Shown: one piece after another, positions 1 to 7,263 of the stretch
How positions within the stretch are numbered: position 1 is the first letter of the stretch
Layout of the letters: every line of letters starts with the position of its first letter
From: Candidatus Latescibacterota bacterium
GTDB taxonomy: Bacteria > Latescibacterota > UBA2968 > UBA8231
Reading direction: 5' to 3'
Assembly (NCBI GenBank): GCA_003529325.1
Contig: DPVW01000148.1
Span: 13,066-25,384, forward strand
Length of the DNA stretch: 12,319 nucleotides
Notes under the pieces: generated by a model
Databases searched by the model: none
Told to the model about the DNA's origin: nothing
What the model saw: the letters and a program-made list of their open reading frames with translations, nothing else
Program-made: the position numbers and the translations under genes

Positions 1-1698
1 AGTGCCGCCGTCAGCCACTATGAACGACACCTGCCCGCCGACGGTGTATTGGTCTGGCATATTCGACCGGAACGGGTCAACAACGATGACGAGCGCGCCA
101 AGGTCGTCGATCTGGTCTGTGCCGACGGTCTCTACCATGATGCCGGGTACCCCCTTGGCACGCGGGCGGCGCCGGATCTGGGACAGGACAACCTCGACTA
201 CTACTCCGGCGACGGGGAATTTCGCACGACGCACGCGGGCAATCTGGGGGACGCCACCGATGTATTCGATGGCATTCGCTTCGTCGACTATCAGCCCCTG
301 AGTAACCCTGCCATCAACGGCCTCAGTATCAACAACGTGCGCCGCGCAGGCGCCGGATTTTCCGCCGATCTGGTGCTTCGTGATCCGCGTCGCGCCGGCC
401 GCCTGACGGGTCTTCAGACCTGGCGTGATACCATCCACGTCATCGGCGACGTGACGATCACTACTGGCGCCTCAGTCTCCCTGGCGCCACGCACCGTGGT
501 CCTCGTCAGCGCCGATGGCCGCCACACCGGCGACGACACTGAACGCGTAGAGATCGTCGTCAATGGCACATTGAATTCATCGGGAGCTACCTCCCGTTTC
601 CAGTCAGCCGCCGACGTGCCCGCCCCAGGAGACTGGACGGGGATTACCGTGTCAGCCACTGGCCAGTTGTCCCTCGGCTCAACGTCGATCGAGCATACCC
701 AAGAGGCGATCGTCGTGCGCGGGGGTAGGGAGGGACTGACGTTGAATGGTGTCCGTGTGGGGCAGACGACGGGCAATGCCATTCAGTTGTTCTCCGTCAC
801 GGGACGTATCCGCCTGCTCCACGTCACTGTGGAAGGGGTTGGTGGTGACGCAGTGAGTCTCATCGGCGGCGACCCCGTCGTCGCCGATGACCTACGATTG
901 CTCGACAATGGTGGGCACGGTCTCATTCGCGCCGACGGCAAGCTGACGTTGAACAATAGCGAACTGACAGGCAACGGGGAGGCCATCGGTGGGTACGATC
1001 TGTGGTTGCGTGAAGGCACGAGTGGCACCATCCACGGAACCACCTTCTCTGGTACGGGCGAGGGTACTCGTGTCGAGTTGAACCGGCTCCTGACATTCGA
1101 AGAAAATGAGTGGTCTGGATACCGCGTCGCTTTACGTACTCGCAGTGCCAACCCAAGGATTCGATCCAATGTATTCGTCGGTGTCGATACCGTGCTTTCC
1201 CTGCAGGGCTTCCGCGTGCCCTCACTCGTGCAGTTGAATGTTGTCAGCGCATCTCAGATTCTTGTCGTCAACGAGACCGATCAACCCCTGAAAGCAGGAC
1301 GGAATTGGTGGGGGACGACGGAGATCGCCGTCATCACCTCCGGCATGTCGGGCCTCGTCGACTGGGACCCGGCTCTCAACTTCGATCCGCGCTTGCCGGT
1401 GGACTTTTTCCTGGCACAAAATTTCCCCAATCCCTTCAACAGTGGCACGACGATCGATTTTACCGTCTCCCTGCTGGAGATCTCTCTGAGCACGGGAGAG
1501 CGCATGACCCTGGACGTGCGCACCATCACGGGTGGTCTCGTACGGCGGATTTTCGAACAGGCGGCGGCGCCGGGGATTTATCGCGTGCTTTGGGATGGAC
1601 GAGACGAAACCGGGCGCGCGGCGGCAAGTGGCGTCTACTTCTACGAGTTGAGTGTTGGCCCTATTCGTCTACTGCGGCGGCTCACGGTGCTGCGCTAA
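1..1698 (+). CDS. M6-type metalloprotease, C-terminal part with beta-helix and FlgD-like domain (5' truncated)
   Basis: The frame is open from the first base, so the start and the catalytic HExxH lie outside the window; 565 residues are visible. Residues 11-50 contain GVLVWHIRPERVN and KVVDLVCADGL, which resemble the conserved tail of M6 (immune inhibitor A-like) peptidase domains (GLLIWHID...DLxEADG). SINNVRRAGAGFSADLVL near residues 108-125 resembles the segment that follows that domain. Residues about 140-460 are Gly/Asn/Val-rich with repeated short strands (LTLNNSELTGNG, NPRIRSNVFVG, GRNWWGT), typical of a right-handed parallel beta-helix. Residues about 467-565 match FlgD Ig-like/Por-type C-terminal domains (AQNFPNPFNSGTTIDF, GIYRVLWDGRDETGR, ASGVYFYEL, then a basic tail). 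Inferred role: an exported, surface-anchored or secreted protease. An in-frame ATG at 49 is an internal Met, not the start. It converges on the next gene with a 5-bp gap and no visible terminator hairpin. Confidence 0.83.
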   Translation, partial: SAAVSHYERHLPADGVLVWHIRPERVNNDDERAKVVDLVCADGLYHDAGYPLGTRAAPDLGQDNLDYYSGDGEFRTTHAGNLGDATDVFDGIRFVDYQPLSNPAINGLSINNVRRAGAGFSADLVLRDPRRAGRLTGLQTWRDTIHVIGDVTITTGASVSLAPRTVVLVSADGRHTGDDTERVEIVVNGTLNSSGATSRFQSAADVPAPGDWTGITVSATGQLSLGSTSIEHTQEAIVVRGGREGLTLNGVRVGQTTGNAIQLFSVTGRIRLLHVTVEGVGGDAVSLIGGDPVVADDLRLLDNGGHGLIRADGKLTLNNSELTGNGEAIGGYDLWLREGTSGTIHGTTFSGTGEGTRVELNRLLTFEENEWSGYRVALRTRSANPRIRSNVFVGVDTVLSLQGFRVPSLVQLNVVSASQILVVNETDQPLKAGRNWWGTTEIAVITSGMSGLVDWDPALNFDPRLPVDFFLAQNFPNPFNSGTTIDFTVSLLEISLSTGERMTLDVRTITGGLVRRIFEQAAAPGIYRVLWDGRDETGRAAASGVYFYELSVGPIRLLRRLTVLR

Positions 1699-1703
1699 GG
1701 CCT

Positions 1704-2393
1704 TCAGAACCCACGGTCGTCGATGTGGATCCAGCCACTGCCATCCGCCGCTACGGTGTTGCTGAAGGCATCGATAAAATCCACGCCGATGGCCAACGCC
1801 AAGTTGTAGAAGTCACGAGCGCGACGGGTGTCCGGAATGGCGACGTCGAGGGCATCCCCGTACATGTGACGGCTGAAGAAGGCGCCGCCAATGGCGGCAT
1901 TATATCGTGGACTGCGGAATGTGGAGTTGAGGATCAGTGGTCCCCCCCACGCGTCGCGAAGGTCCTGCACGTGTTGGGCGATCTGCGGGTCCACATAACA
2001 GCGCTCGTCGCCATTGCGATCCGGTAGCCGTACGTACTCGTCAAGAGAGAAATTGCGGCTCGCCCGGGCCCTGCGGGTAGCTGCTGACAGTGTCGGGATG
2101 TCGACGAAAAATTCGGGACGCTGGTAATGATCGCCGCGGCTGCCTGCGAAGGGCAATGCTGTCGGATCCGGGTAACTGGCGGTGAGGGGTGCATCTTGGG
2201 TGAGATGTTCCAGGCGCAGGCCACTGGGCAGCACCAGAGTCGGCCCGTATGGCGGGTCGTTGGCACCACGCAAGAGTTCGCCTCGTTGGGTATCGCCGGT
2301 GCTGCCGATGGTCTGAGATACGGCGTCGATGATACGCCCCGCTCTGGAGCAAGAGGTGATGGCGACCAGTAGCAGCAGACAGAGCCGGAACAT
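1704..2393 (-). CDS. M15-type (D-Ala-D-Ala carboxypeptidase-like) peptidase lipoprotein
   Basis: A 229-residue protein. The N-terminus MFRLCLLLLVAITSC carries a hydrophobic signal and a lipobox (I12-T13-S14-C15), so it is probably a periplasmic lipoprotein. Residues about 115-229 match the Peptidase_M15_3/DUF882-like fold: FSLDEYVRLPD, then PLILNSTFRSPRYNAAIGG, then SRHMYGDALDV with the likely zinc ligands H176 and D183, and GSGWIHID with H223 near the C-terminus. Members of this family cleave or bind D-amino-acid peptide bonds in peptidoglycan. Residues 20-110 have no recognisable domain. The start is supported by a perfect GGAGGT 7 bases upstream. The gene is divergent from the zincin on its right and tail to tail with the M6 protein on its left. 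A hydrolase is likely because all three metal ligands are present; the substrate is inferred. Confidence 0.85.
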   Translation of the reverse strand: MFRLCLLLLVAITSCSRAGRIIDAVSQTIGSTGDTQRGELLRGANDPPYGPTLVLPSGLRLEHLTQDAPLTASYPDPTALPFAGSRGDHYQRPEFFVDIPTLSAATRRARASRNFSLDEYVRLPDRNGDERCYVDPQIAQHVQDLRDAWGGPLILNSTFRSPRYNAAIGGAFFSRHMYGDALDVAIPDTRRARDFYNLALAIGVDFIDAFSNTVAADGSGWIHIDDRGF

Positions 2394-2400
2394 CGATGCT

Positions 2401-2406
2401 ACCTCC
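2401..2406 (-). promoter_or_regulatory. ribosome binding site of the M15 lipoprotein
   Basis: The minus strand reads GGAGGT, a full Shine-Dalgarno core, 7 bases before the ATG at 2393. It fixes that start. Confidence 0.75.
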
Positions 2407-2442
2407 AGCTACAGAGTTGTGGGTGGGTGAAGACAAGTGAAT

Positions 2443-2446
2443 GGAG
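2443..2446 (+). promoter_or_regulatory. ribosome binding site deciding the zincin start
   Basis: GGAG lies 7 bases before the GTG at 2454. The longer reading from the GTG at 2427 has no purine core at proper spacing. Confidence 0.5.
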
Positions 2447-2453
2447 CAGGCCG

Positions 2454-2822
2454 GTGAATCGCAAACGGTTCGAAGGGTTGGTCGAAGCTGCACTCGAGCG
2501 TATCCCAGAGGCATTTCGTCAGGCCATGACGAATGTCGCTATCGTCATCGACGACTGGCCGACCCGAGAGCTGATGGATGAGATGTATGGTGATCCGGAA
2601 ACCTACGTGTATGGTCTGTTCACCGGGACGCCTCTGCCGGAACAACATGCGGAGGACCTTGGTGATCTGCCCGTCGTCATTCGCATCTATCAGAGTGCAT
2701 TGGAGCATGATTTCGAGGAGACGGCCCAATTGGAGCGTGAATTGGAGATCACTCTCGTCCACGAGATCGCCCACTTCATGGGATTTGATGAGGACGAGCT
2801 CAAGGAACTGGGTTATGACTGA
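2454..2822 (+). CDS. small zincin-like metallopeptidase (MetalloPept/DUF1025 type)
   Basis: A 122-residue cytoplasmic protein with no signal peptide or membrane segment. It matches the short zincin family PF06262: NRKRFEGLVEAALERIP at the start, VAIVIDDWPT, then LFTGTPL, LPVVIRIYQ, and near the end the metal site VHEIAHFMGFDEDEL. HEIAH falls at residues 103-107, and the following GFDEDEL is the family's usual continuation. Two GTG starts are possible, 2427 (131 residues) and 2454. I prefer 2454 because GGAG precedes it and the family normally begins at this NRxRFE segment. The physiological substrate of the family is unknown to me. The gene is divergent from the M15 lipoprotein; its last 10 bases overlap the tail of the aminotransferase on the other strand, so the two transcripts run into each other. 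Confidence 0.87.
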   Translation: MNRKRFEGLVEAALERIPEAFRQAMTNVAIVIDDWPTRELMDEMYGDPETYVYGLFTGTPLPEQHAEDLGDLPVVIRIYQSALEHDFEETAQLERELEITLVHEIAHFMGFDEDELKELGYD

Positions 2823-4192
2823 TCCGCCAGTGCGGTGCCCAGGGCATCGACGATCTGATCCGCCTCGGCGCGGGTCAGAATGAGCGGCGGTGACAGGCAG
2901 AGCACGCTGTTGGGCCCGATGACGGCGTGGCTCATCTGACCCACCAGGACGCCGGCGGATTTCACGCCCGCCTTCACTTTGGCCGTGCGCACACCATCCA
3001 ACAGGGCGCCCGTATCGTCAACGAGCTCCACGCCGAGCATCAGACCGATGCCACGGATCTCCCCGATGAGGGGGGAGTTCAGCCCTCGCAGGCCATGCAG
3101 CAGATAGGCGCCGACGTCGGCGGCATTCTCCCATAGACGCTCACGCATCAGGATATCGATGTTGGCCAGCGCCGCCGCGCAACAAGGCGGGTGGCCGCCA
3201 TAGGTGCACACCTGGGCCAATTCGCTGCCATCTCCGGGACTGCCCGAAAAGGCGTCGAACACCTTGTCGGTGACAATCGTGGCGCCCATGGGCAGGTATC
3301 CGGAAGTGATGCCTTTCGCCGTGACCACCATGTCGGCGACGACATCCCAGTGCTCGCAGGCGAAGAGTTTGCCCGTACGGCCCCAACCGGTGATGACTTC
3401 ATCGACGATGAGCAGGACCTCGTGTCGGTCACAGATCTCGCGCAGCCGCGGCATGTATTCGTCGGGAGGCAGGATAACGCCGCCGCCACCGATGACGGGT
3501 TCAACGACGATGGCGGCAACCGTTTCGGGCCCCTCGCGCCGGATCATCTCATCGAATTCATCGACGCAGGCGATACCACAGTCGGGGTAGGAGAGTTTAA
3601 GCGGGCAACGATAACAGTATGGCGGATCTACGTGCAGAAAACCGGGGACCAGTGGTTCATATGGCGTGCGGCGGCCGACCTGGCCTGTCGCTGACAGGGC
3701 GCCCATGGTAAATCCATGATATCCCTGGTAGCGGGCGATGATCTTGTAGCGATTTTGCCCCGGATGTCGTTGACGCTGGCACTGTCGGGCGATCTTGAAG
3801 GCCGTCTCATTGGCCTCGGAACCGGAATTGGAGAAGAAGACTCGGCTCAGGTCGCCGTGGCTGGCATCCGCCGGCAACAATTCGGCCAACTTCGCCGACA
3901 GTCGAGTCGCCGGCTCGTTGATCTGTGAATGGGGGTAGTAGGGTAGACGCTGCATTTGCTCGAAGGCGGCCTGAGCGATCTCCTGCCGGCCATAACCAAC
4001 ATTCACATTCCACAGACCGCCGCCGGCGTCCAGATAGGCGCCACCCTCGCTGTCGTAGAGGGTGCAGCCCTCGCCGCGATCGAATACGGTCAGCTCCGTA
4101 TCGCCATCGAGCTGGCTGTGCTGGAACAGGGGATGCCAGCAGTGGTCACGGTCCAGGCGACGAAGTTCAGCGGTGTCAGGTGTCGTTGGCAT
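2813..4192 (-). CDS. class III PLP-dependent aminotransferase (omega-amino acid:pyruvate type)
   Basis: A 459-residue class III aminotransferase of normal length. Visible in order: LDAGGGLWNVNVGYG (substrate pocket region), FFSNSGSEANETAFKIAR (PLP phosphate loop), ARYQGYHGFTMGALSATG (the Tyr-His stacking on PLP), VEPVIGGGGVI, LLIVDEVITGWGRTG with the Asp that holds the pyridine nitrogen (D264), and VVTAKGITSGYLPMGA with the Schiff-base lysine K293. The family moves an amino group from an omega-amino acid or diamine to pyruvate or another keto acid. The TAKGITSGY and PPYCYRCPL segments recall taurine-, beta-alanine- or putrescine-pyruvate aminotransferases, but the donor cannot be read from sequence. 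The ORF is open upstream to 4258, but the ATG at 4192 is preceded by GAAAGG at 7 bases and gives the family's usual N-terminus. It is probably transcribed alone, since 95 bp separate it from the helicase stop. Confidence 0.95.
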   Translation of the reverse strand: MPTTPDTAELRRLDRDHCWHPLFQHSQLDGDTELTVFDRGEGCTLYDSEGGAYLDAGGGLWNVNVGYGRQEIAQAAFEQMQRLPYYPHSQINEPATRLSAKLAELLPADASHGDLSRVFFSNSGSEANETAFKIARQCQRQRHPGQNRYKIIARYQGYHGFTMGALSATGQVGRRTPYEPLVPGFLHVDPPYCYRCPLKLSYPDCGIACVDEFDEMIRREGPETVAAIVVEPVIGGGGVILPPDEYMPRLREICDRHEVLLIVDEVITGWGRTGKLFACEHWDVVADMVVTAKGITSGYLPMGATIVTDKVFDAFSGSPGDGSELAQVCTYGGHPPCCAAALANIDILMRERLWENAADVGAYLLHGLRGLNSPLIGEIRGIGLMLGVELVDDTGALLDGVRTAKVKAGVKSAGVLVGQMSHAVIGPNSVLCLSPPLILTRAEADQIVDALGTALADQS

Positions 4193-4199
4193 AAGATGG

Positions 4200-4205
4200 C
4201 CTTTC
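4200..4205 (-). promoter_or_regulatory. ribosome binding site of the aminotransferase
   Basis: The minus strand reads GAAAGG, ending 7 bases before the ATG at 4192. It decides between that ATG and the upstream in-frame ATG at 4258, which would add 22 residues not expected in the family. Confidence 0.6.
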
Positions 4206-4225
4206 AGTATATGTATGTTGCAGCT

Positions 4226-4254
4226 AATCATTCGTGTGTTCGCGACCTCGTCAA
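4226..4254 (-). promoter_or_regulatory. possible sigma70-like promoter of the aminotransferase
   Basis: On the minus strand TTGACG (4249-4254) is followed after 17 bases by ATGATT (4226-4231). The -35 is good and the -10 is poor. It sits in the AT-richer gap (4193-4287) between the helicase stop and the aminotransferase, where a promoter is expected. The assignment is tentative. Confidence 0.28.
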
Positions 4255-4287
4255 GCAATACACACCAACGATCAGCATTTTAGTTTA

Positions 4288-6057
4288 CTAGGGCTCGACT
4301 GCTTCATACCCAGCCGGGGGAGCCTGGCCGGCAACGAGGGCCTCTTTTAGCGACCGCGCGTGGATACATGCGCCGCGATAGTGGTACCCACGGCAGTCAC
4401 AGGTGACATCGGCGCCGACAGCTTCCACCGTGTAGAAGAGGCTCTCGTCCCGTGAACTCACCACTCGATACACGGCTCGTCGTGGTCCGGACAACACCGC
4501 CGCCAGGGCCCGGATCGCGCTCTCCGACACCGGCACCAGGGTCTGACGCGACGCCTCACCTAGCTGGGCGGCCTGCTCGTCGATGTATTCGTCACTGGCG
4601 GCACGCAACAGACTCGTCAGTTCGCCCTCGTCGACCTCGCGATCGCCCAATGATTCGAAGCGCCCTTCCAGTCGTTTCAACATCCGCCGCAGTTCCCCGA
4701 GCACGTCGGCATCGAGGCCATCTCCGATGGAGCGACCCTCCACCAGGTCGTCGACGATGCGCGCCTTGCGCTCCAATACGGTGCGCACGAACTCCTCGAT
4801 CGTGCCGCCCGCCACCATGTAGGTGACATTCACCGTTCCCGTCTGGCCGATACGGTAGGCGCGATCCTCGGCCTGCCAATGGCTGGATGGCACCCAATCG
4901 AGGTCGTTGAATACGACTTGCCGAGCAGCGGTCAGGTTGACACCGGTGCCGCCGGCGTGGATCTGGCCGATGTAGACACGGACATCCTCGTCGTTCTGAA
5001 AGCGATCGACGAGAGCTTGCCGATCCTGCACCGGTGTTTCTCCCGTGATCGTCACGGCGGCGTCGCCGAAGTGGCGGGAGAAGCGGGTGATGGGATTCTG
5101 AAAGGCAGAGAATACGAGGACCTTCTCGCCCTGATCGACGGCGCCCTGCACGTATTCCTGGGTATGTTTCCCTTTCACCGCTGCCAGTTTCCGCCGTGCT
5201 GACGACAACTGACCGATGCCGGCTCGACGACCGCTTCGGTCGCGTTGGGGTTCACTGACGCTGTCGCCGAGAAACGAGCGCACTGCGTCATTGAGCGCTT
5301 CCCGTGCCTTCTCCGAAATATCGACGTCGATCCACGAGCGCACCTTCGGCGGCAGGTCGAGGACCTCGTCCTTGCGGCGGCGCAGCATGACGCCGTGCAA
5401 TTGCACCGCCAATTCCTCGAGATTGCTGGCGCCGACGGTGACCCAGTGGCCGTAATCGTTTTTTTCGGCGGCGCAATATCGCTTGGCGAAGCTGAAAAAT
5501 GATCTCCCGAGGGAGTGATCGACGAGTTGCAGTAGCGGAAAAAGATCACGCGGTCGGTTGGTCAAGGGCGTGCCCGTGAGAACGTGGACGACGGGATCGT
5601 CGAGGGTTTCGTTCACGAGTCGGGTCGACAACTTCGAGCGTTGCGACGTGTGATTCTTCAGATAATGAGCCTCGTCGAAGACCAGACCCCGCCACCGGTG
5701 ACCGAGCAACTCGGGGGAATATCGTTTGAGCAGGTCGTAATTGATGACAACCCAGCTGGCTTCGCCAACCGGTGGGGGAGGCGCCGGCCCGACGATATCG
5801 ACGACGGCGTCAGGCAAAACCAGGTGGATCTCGCGCTCCCAGTTGTGTTTTACCGAGGCGGGGCAGACGACAAGCCAGGGGCCCTCCGGTTCGGCGTGGG
5901 TCATGGCGAGCACGGATTGCCGAGTCTTGCCCAGGCCCATGTCGTCAGCCAGGATCGAGCGCCGCCGGCCCAGTAGAAAGGCAAGGCCTTCCACCTGGTG
6001 TGGATACAGGCCCTGTGACAGTTGCTGGGCGACGGAAGTTGCGCCGTGGGCGGTCAT
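4288..6057 (-). CDS. SNF2-family DEAD/DEAH helicase with C-terminal SWIM zinc finger
   Basis: A 589-residue superfamily 2 ATPase of the Snf2 type, similar in layout to SMARCAL1-like bacterial proteins. Motifs: YPHQVEGL Q-like motif (18-25), Walker A DDMGLGKT (38-45), VVCPASVKHNW (63-73), DEAH box (128-131), TGTPLTNR (161-168), then the second RecA lobe with KVLVFSAF (312-319), GGTGVNLTAA (369-378) and QAEDRAYRIGQ (395-405) carrying the arginine fingers. Residues 440-520 are a charged helical linker. Residues 551-567 form a SWIM finger, CDC...CIH, with likely ligands C553, C555, C564 and H566. Snf2 proteins translocate on double-stranded DNA and remodel nucleoprotein; SWIM fingers bind DNA or protein. 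All catalytic motifs are intact. Its ATG overlaps the TGA of the upstream cytochrome gene (ATGA), which suggests translational coupling, an odd pairing because the partner is an exported electron carrier. Confidence 0.96.
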   Translation of the reverse strand: MTAHGATSVAQQLSQGLYPHQVEGLAFLLGRRRSILADDMGLGKTRQSVLAMTHAEPEGPWLVVCPASVKHNWEREIHLVLPDAVVDIVGPAPPPPVGEASWVVINYDLLKRYSPELLGHRWRGLVFDEAHYLKNHTSQRSKLSTRLVNETLDDPVVHVLTGTPLTNRPRDLFPLLQLVDHSLGRSFFSFAKRYCAAEKNDYGHWVTVGASNLEELAVQLHGVMLRRRKDEVLDLPPKVRSWIDVDISEKAREALNDAVRSFLGDSVSEPQRDRSGRRAGIGQLSSARRKLAAVKGKHTQEYVQGAVDQGEKVLVFSAFQNPITRFSRHFGDAAVTITGETPVQDRQALVDRFQNDEDVRVYIGQIHAGGTGVNLTAARQVVFNDLDWVPSSHWQAEDRAYRIGQTGTVNVTYMVAGGTIEEFVRTVLERKARIVDDLVEGRSIGDGLDADVLGELRRMLKRLEGRFESLGDREVDEGELTSLLRAASDEYIDEQAAQLGEASRQTLVPVSESAIRALAAVLSGPRRAVYRVVSSRDESLFYTVEAVGADVTCDCRGYHYRGACIHARSLKEALVAGQAPPAGYEAVEP

Positions 6058-6752
6058 TTTTCGCCCAGGATGCGATTCATCTGCCGCCGTACGGACCGGT
6101 TGTCCGGATCGATCGCCAGTGCTTCCGCGATGCGCATCTTCGCTTCGACTCTGGCGCCGATGTCATGCAGGGCGCCGGCGAGGTGGGCCAACGTAGCGCC
6201 GGACTCCGGGAAAAATGCCAGATTGAGACGCAGCCATTCGATGGCGGCGTAGTCGTCACCTTCACGACTCAGATCGCCGGCGAGGTCGAGGAGGTTGCTC
6301 TCGCCGAAGTCGTAGGTCTGGCGGCCATAGAATTCCTCGCGCAGCTGTCGATACTGTAATGCGGCGGCATCGATGCCACTCGTCTTCTGGGTGGCAAGTA
6401 GCACTGCCTGCAGCGTCCGTGGCTCGGTGGCACCCCGATGACAGGTGACGCAGCTGACGGAGATCTTGCCGTCGGTCACTTCGGCGCGCAATGTGGCATT
6501 GATGTCGTTCGTCAGACGTATCATGGTTCGTGCGATGTGCTTCGTCGGCTTGTCATCAGATGGGAAGTCACGTTGACCCCGGTTCCCAGGGCACTGGCAT
6601 ATCCGCGCATCACGATCTGCAGCGAATCGCGGGAGATGTCAGCCGGTTAGAAGGGTCAGATTTTTAAAGCCCTCCTCCGGTTGCGCGGCCACAGGAAGTG
6701 CCATGCCGGACAGGATCACCAGCAGCGACACGAAGGTAATTTTCACCAACAT
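6054..6752 (-). pseudogene. broken c-type cytochrome (reaction-centre cytochrome-like) with C-terminal TPR-like repeats
   Basis: Reads in three frames. From the ATG at 6752: a signal peptide MLVKITFVSLLVILSGMALP and QPEEGFKNLTLL, then a stop. One extra base in the pair at 6647-6648 causes this; without it the text continues LLPADISRDSLQIVMRGYASALG. The next frame jumps at about 6570-6583 to DFPSDDKPTKHIARTMIRLT, INATLRAEV and SVSCVTCHRG (a haem-binding CxxCH, about 6438-6452). The rest, about 120 residues, is helical with TPR-like pairs and runs to the stop. Related exported di-haem cytochromes have a first CxxCH between ALG and the D-F segment. Here only 14 bases remain, so that haem site is gone. 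The ATG at 6524 gives a 156-residue ORF, but without a signal peptide its haem could not be attached. The function was presumably periplasmic electron transfer. The stop overlaps the helicase start. Confidence 0.8.
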
Positions 6753-6761
6753 CCGATTGCT

Positions 6762-6767
6762 CTCCTT
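6762..6767 (-). promoter_or_regulatory. ribosome binding site of the cytochrome gene
   Basis: The minus strand reads AAGGAG 9 bases before the ATG at 6752. It supports that ATG, which begins a typical signal peptide, over upstream in-frame starts. Confidence 0.65.
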
Positions 6768-6887
6768 AGAGGGACGTTGCCTGAAATTCGCCGACGGTGG
6801 CGCTGTGGACAAGCGTGGCACCGACGAATTGTCGGCATCCTCTGGGGCGGCTACCCTTATAGTTCAAACAAACCAACCGTATTGCGA

Positions 6888-7256
6888 GTGGAGGAACAGC
6901 CGAAGCTGTCATCGATTTCTCGGTCCTGGCCGAACTGGAGGAACTCGGGCGTGAGACGGATTTCGATTTTTCCGAGTCATCGACCTGTTCCACGAGCAGA
7001 GCGTGGCCTTGATCGCGGAGGCACGGGCAACACGCCAGTGGGGACCTGGAGAGCTTCACCCGCGCTGCACATACGTTGAAGGGGAGTTCGCGGGAACTTG
7101 GGGCTGTGCAACTGGGTGAACTCGCCGATCAATGGGAGCAGATGGGGCGGAGGCAGGAGCTGGCGGGTGAATTCTTCGACAGGATCGAAGGGCACAGCGA
7201 CGGGCCTCGGCGTGTCTGGAAGCCTATCGCAAGCGGTCCGACACTCATCCGAATAG
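6888..7256 (+). pseudogene. broken Hpt (histidine phosphotransfer) domain protein
   Basis: A single-domain Hpt protein can be read only by joining frames. From the GTG at 6888: VEEQPKL; after a break near 6908, VIDFSVLAELEELGRETDFDF; after the five-T run at 6967-6971, RVIDLFHEQSVALIAEARATRQW; after the four-G run at 7040-7043, DLESFTRAAHTLKGSSRELGA, LADQWEQMGRR and FFDRIEG; after 7190-7192, ACLEAYR. The AAHTLKGSS motif holds the phosphorylatable histidine (about residue 62). Each break is repaired by one base. The end is uncertain: a final one-base change near 7228 would stop at 7256, just short of the response regulator's tail, while the unrepaired frame runs to 7294. The start is also weak, without a clear ribosome site. 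Hpt domains relay phosphate between receiver domains, and the convergent receiver gene is the obvious partner. Confidence 0.7.
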
Positions 7257-7263
7257 ATTTCGA

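Noticed and set aside
1110..2027. Plus-strand frame of 305 codons across the end of the M6 gene and the M15 gene
   Set aside because: It is Arg-rich shadow text overlapping two well-supported genes, with no domain motif.
3191..3694. Plus-strand frame opposite the aminotransferase
   Set aside because: It lies wholly inside a gene with all catalytic motifs and mirrors its codon pattern.
4206..4214. TATACT-like -10 box just before the aminotransferase
   Set aside because: Transcription from it would begin inside the ribosome binding site, and there is no -35 at suitable spacing.
4281..4290. Palindrome TAGTTTACTA at the helicase stop, possible terminator
   Set aside because: Arms of four AT-rich base pairs without a following T run are too weak for an intrinsic terminator.
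6054..6524. Independent 156-residue haem protein starting at the ATG at 6524
   Set aside because: The text upstream in other frames continues the same cytochrome family and includes the signal peptide; without it the CxxCH could not be loaded with haem.
6821..6835. Inverted repeat CCGAC-5 nt-GTCGG between the divergent cytochrome and Hpt genes, possible operator
   Set aside because: Five-base arms are expected by chance in GC-rich DNA and no second copy was seen.
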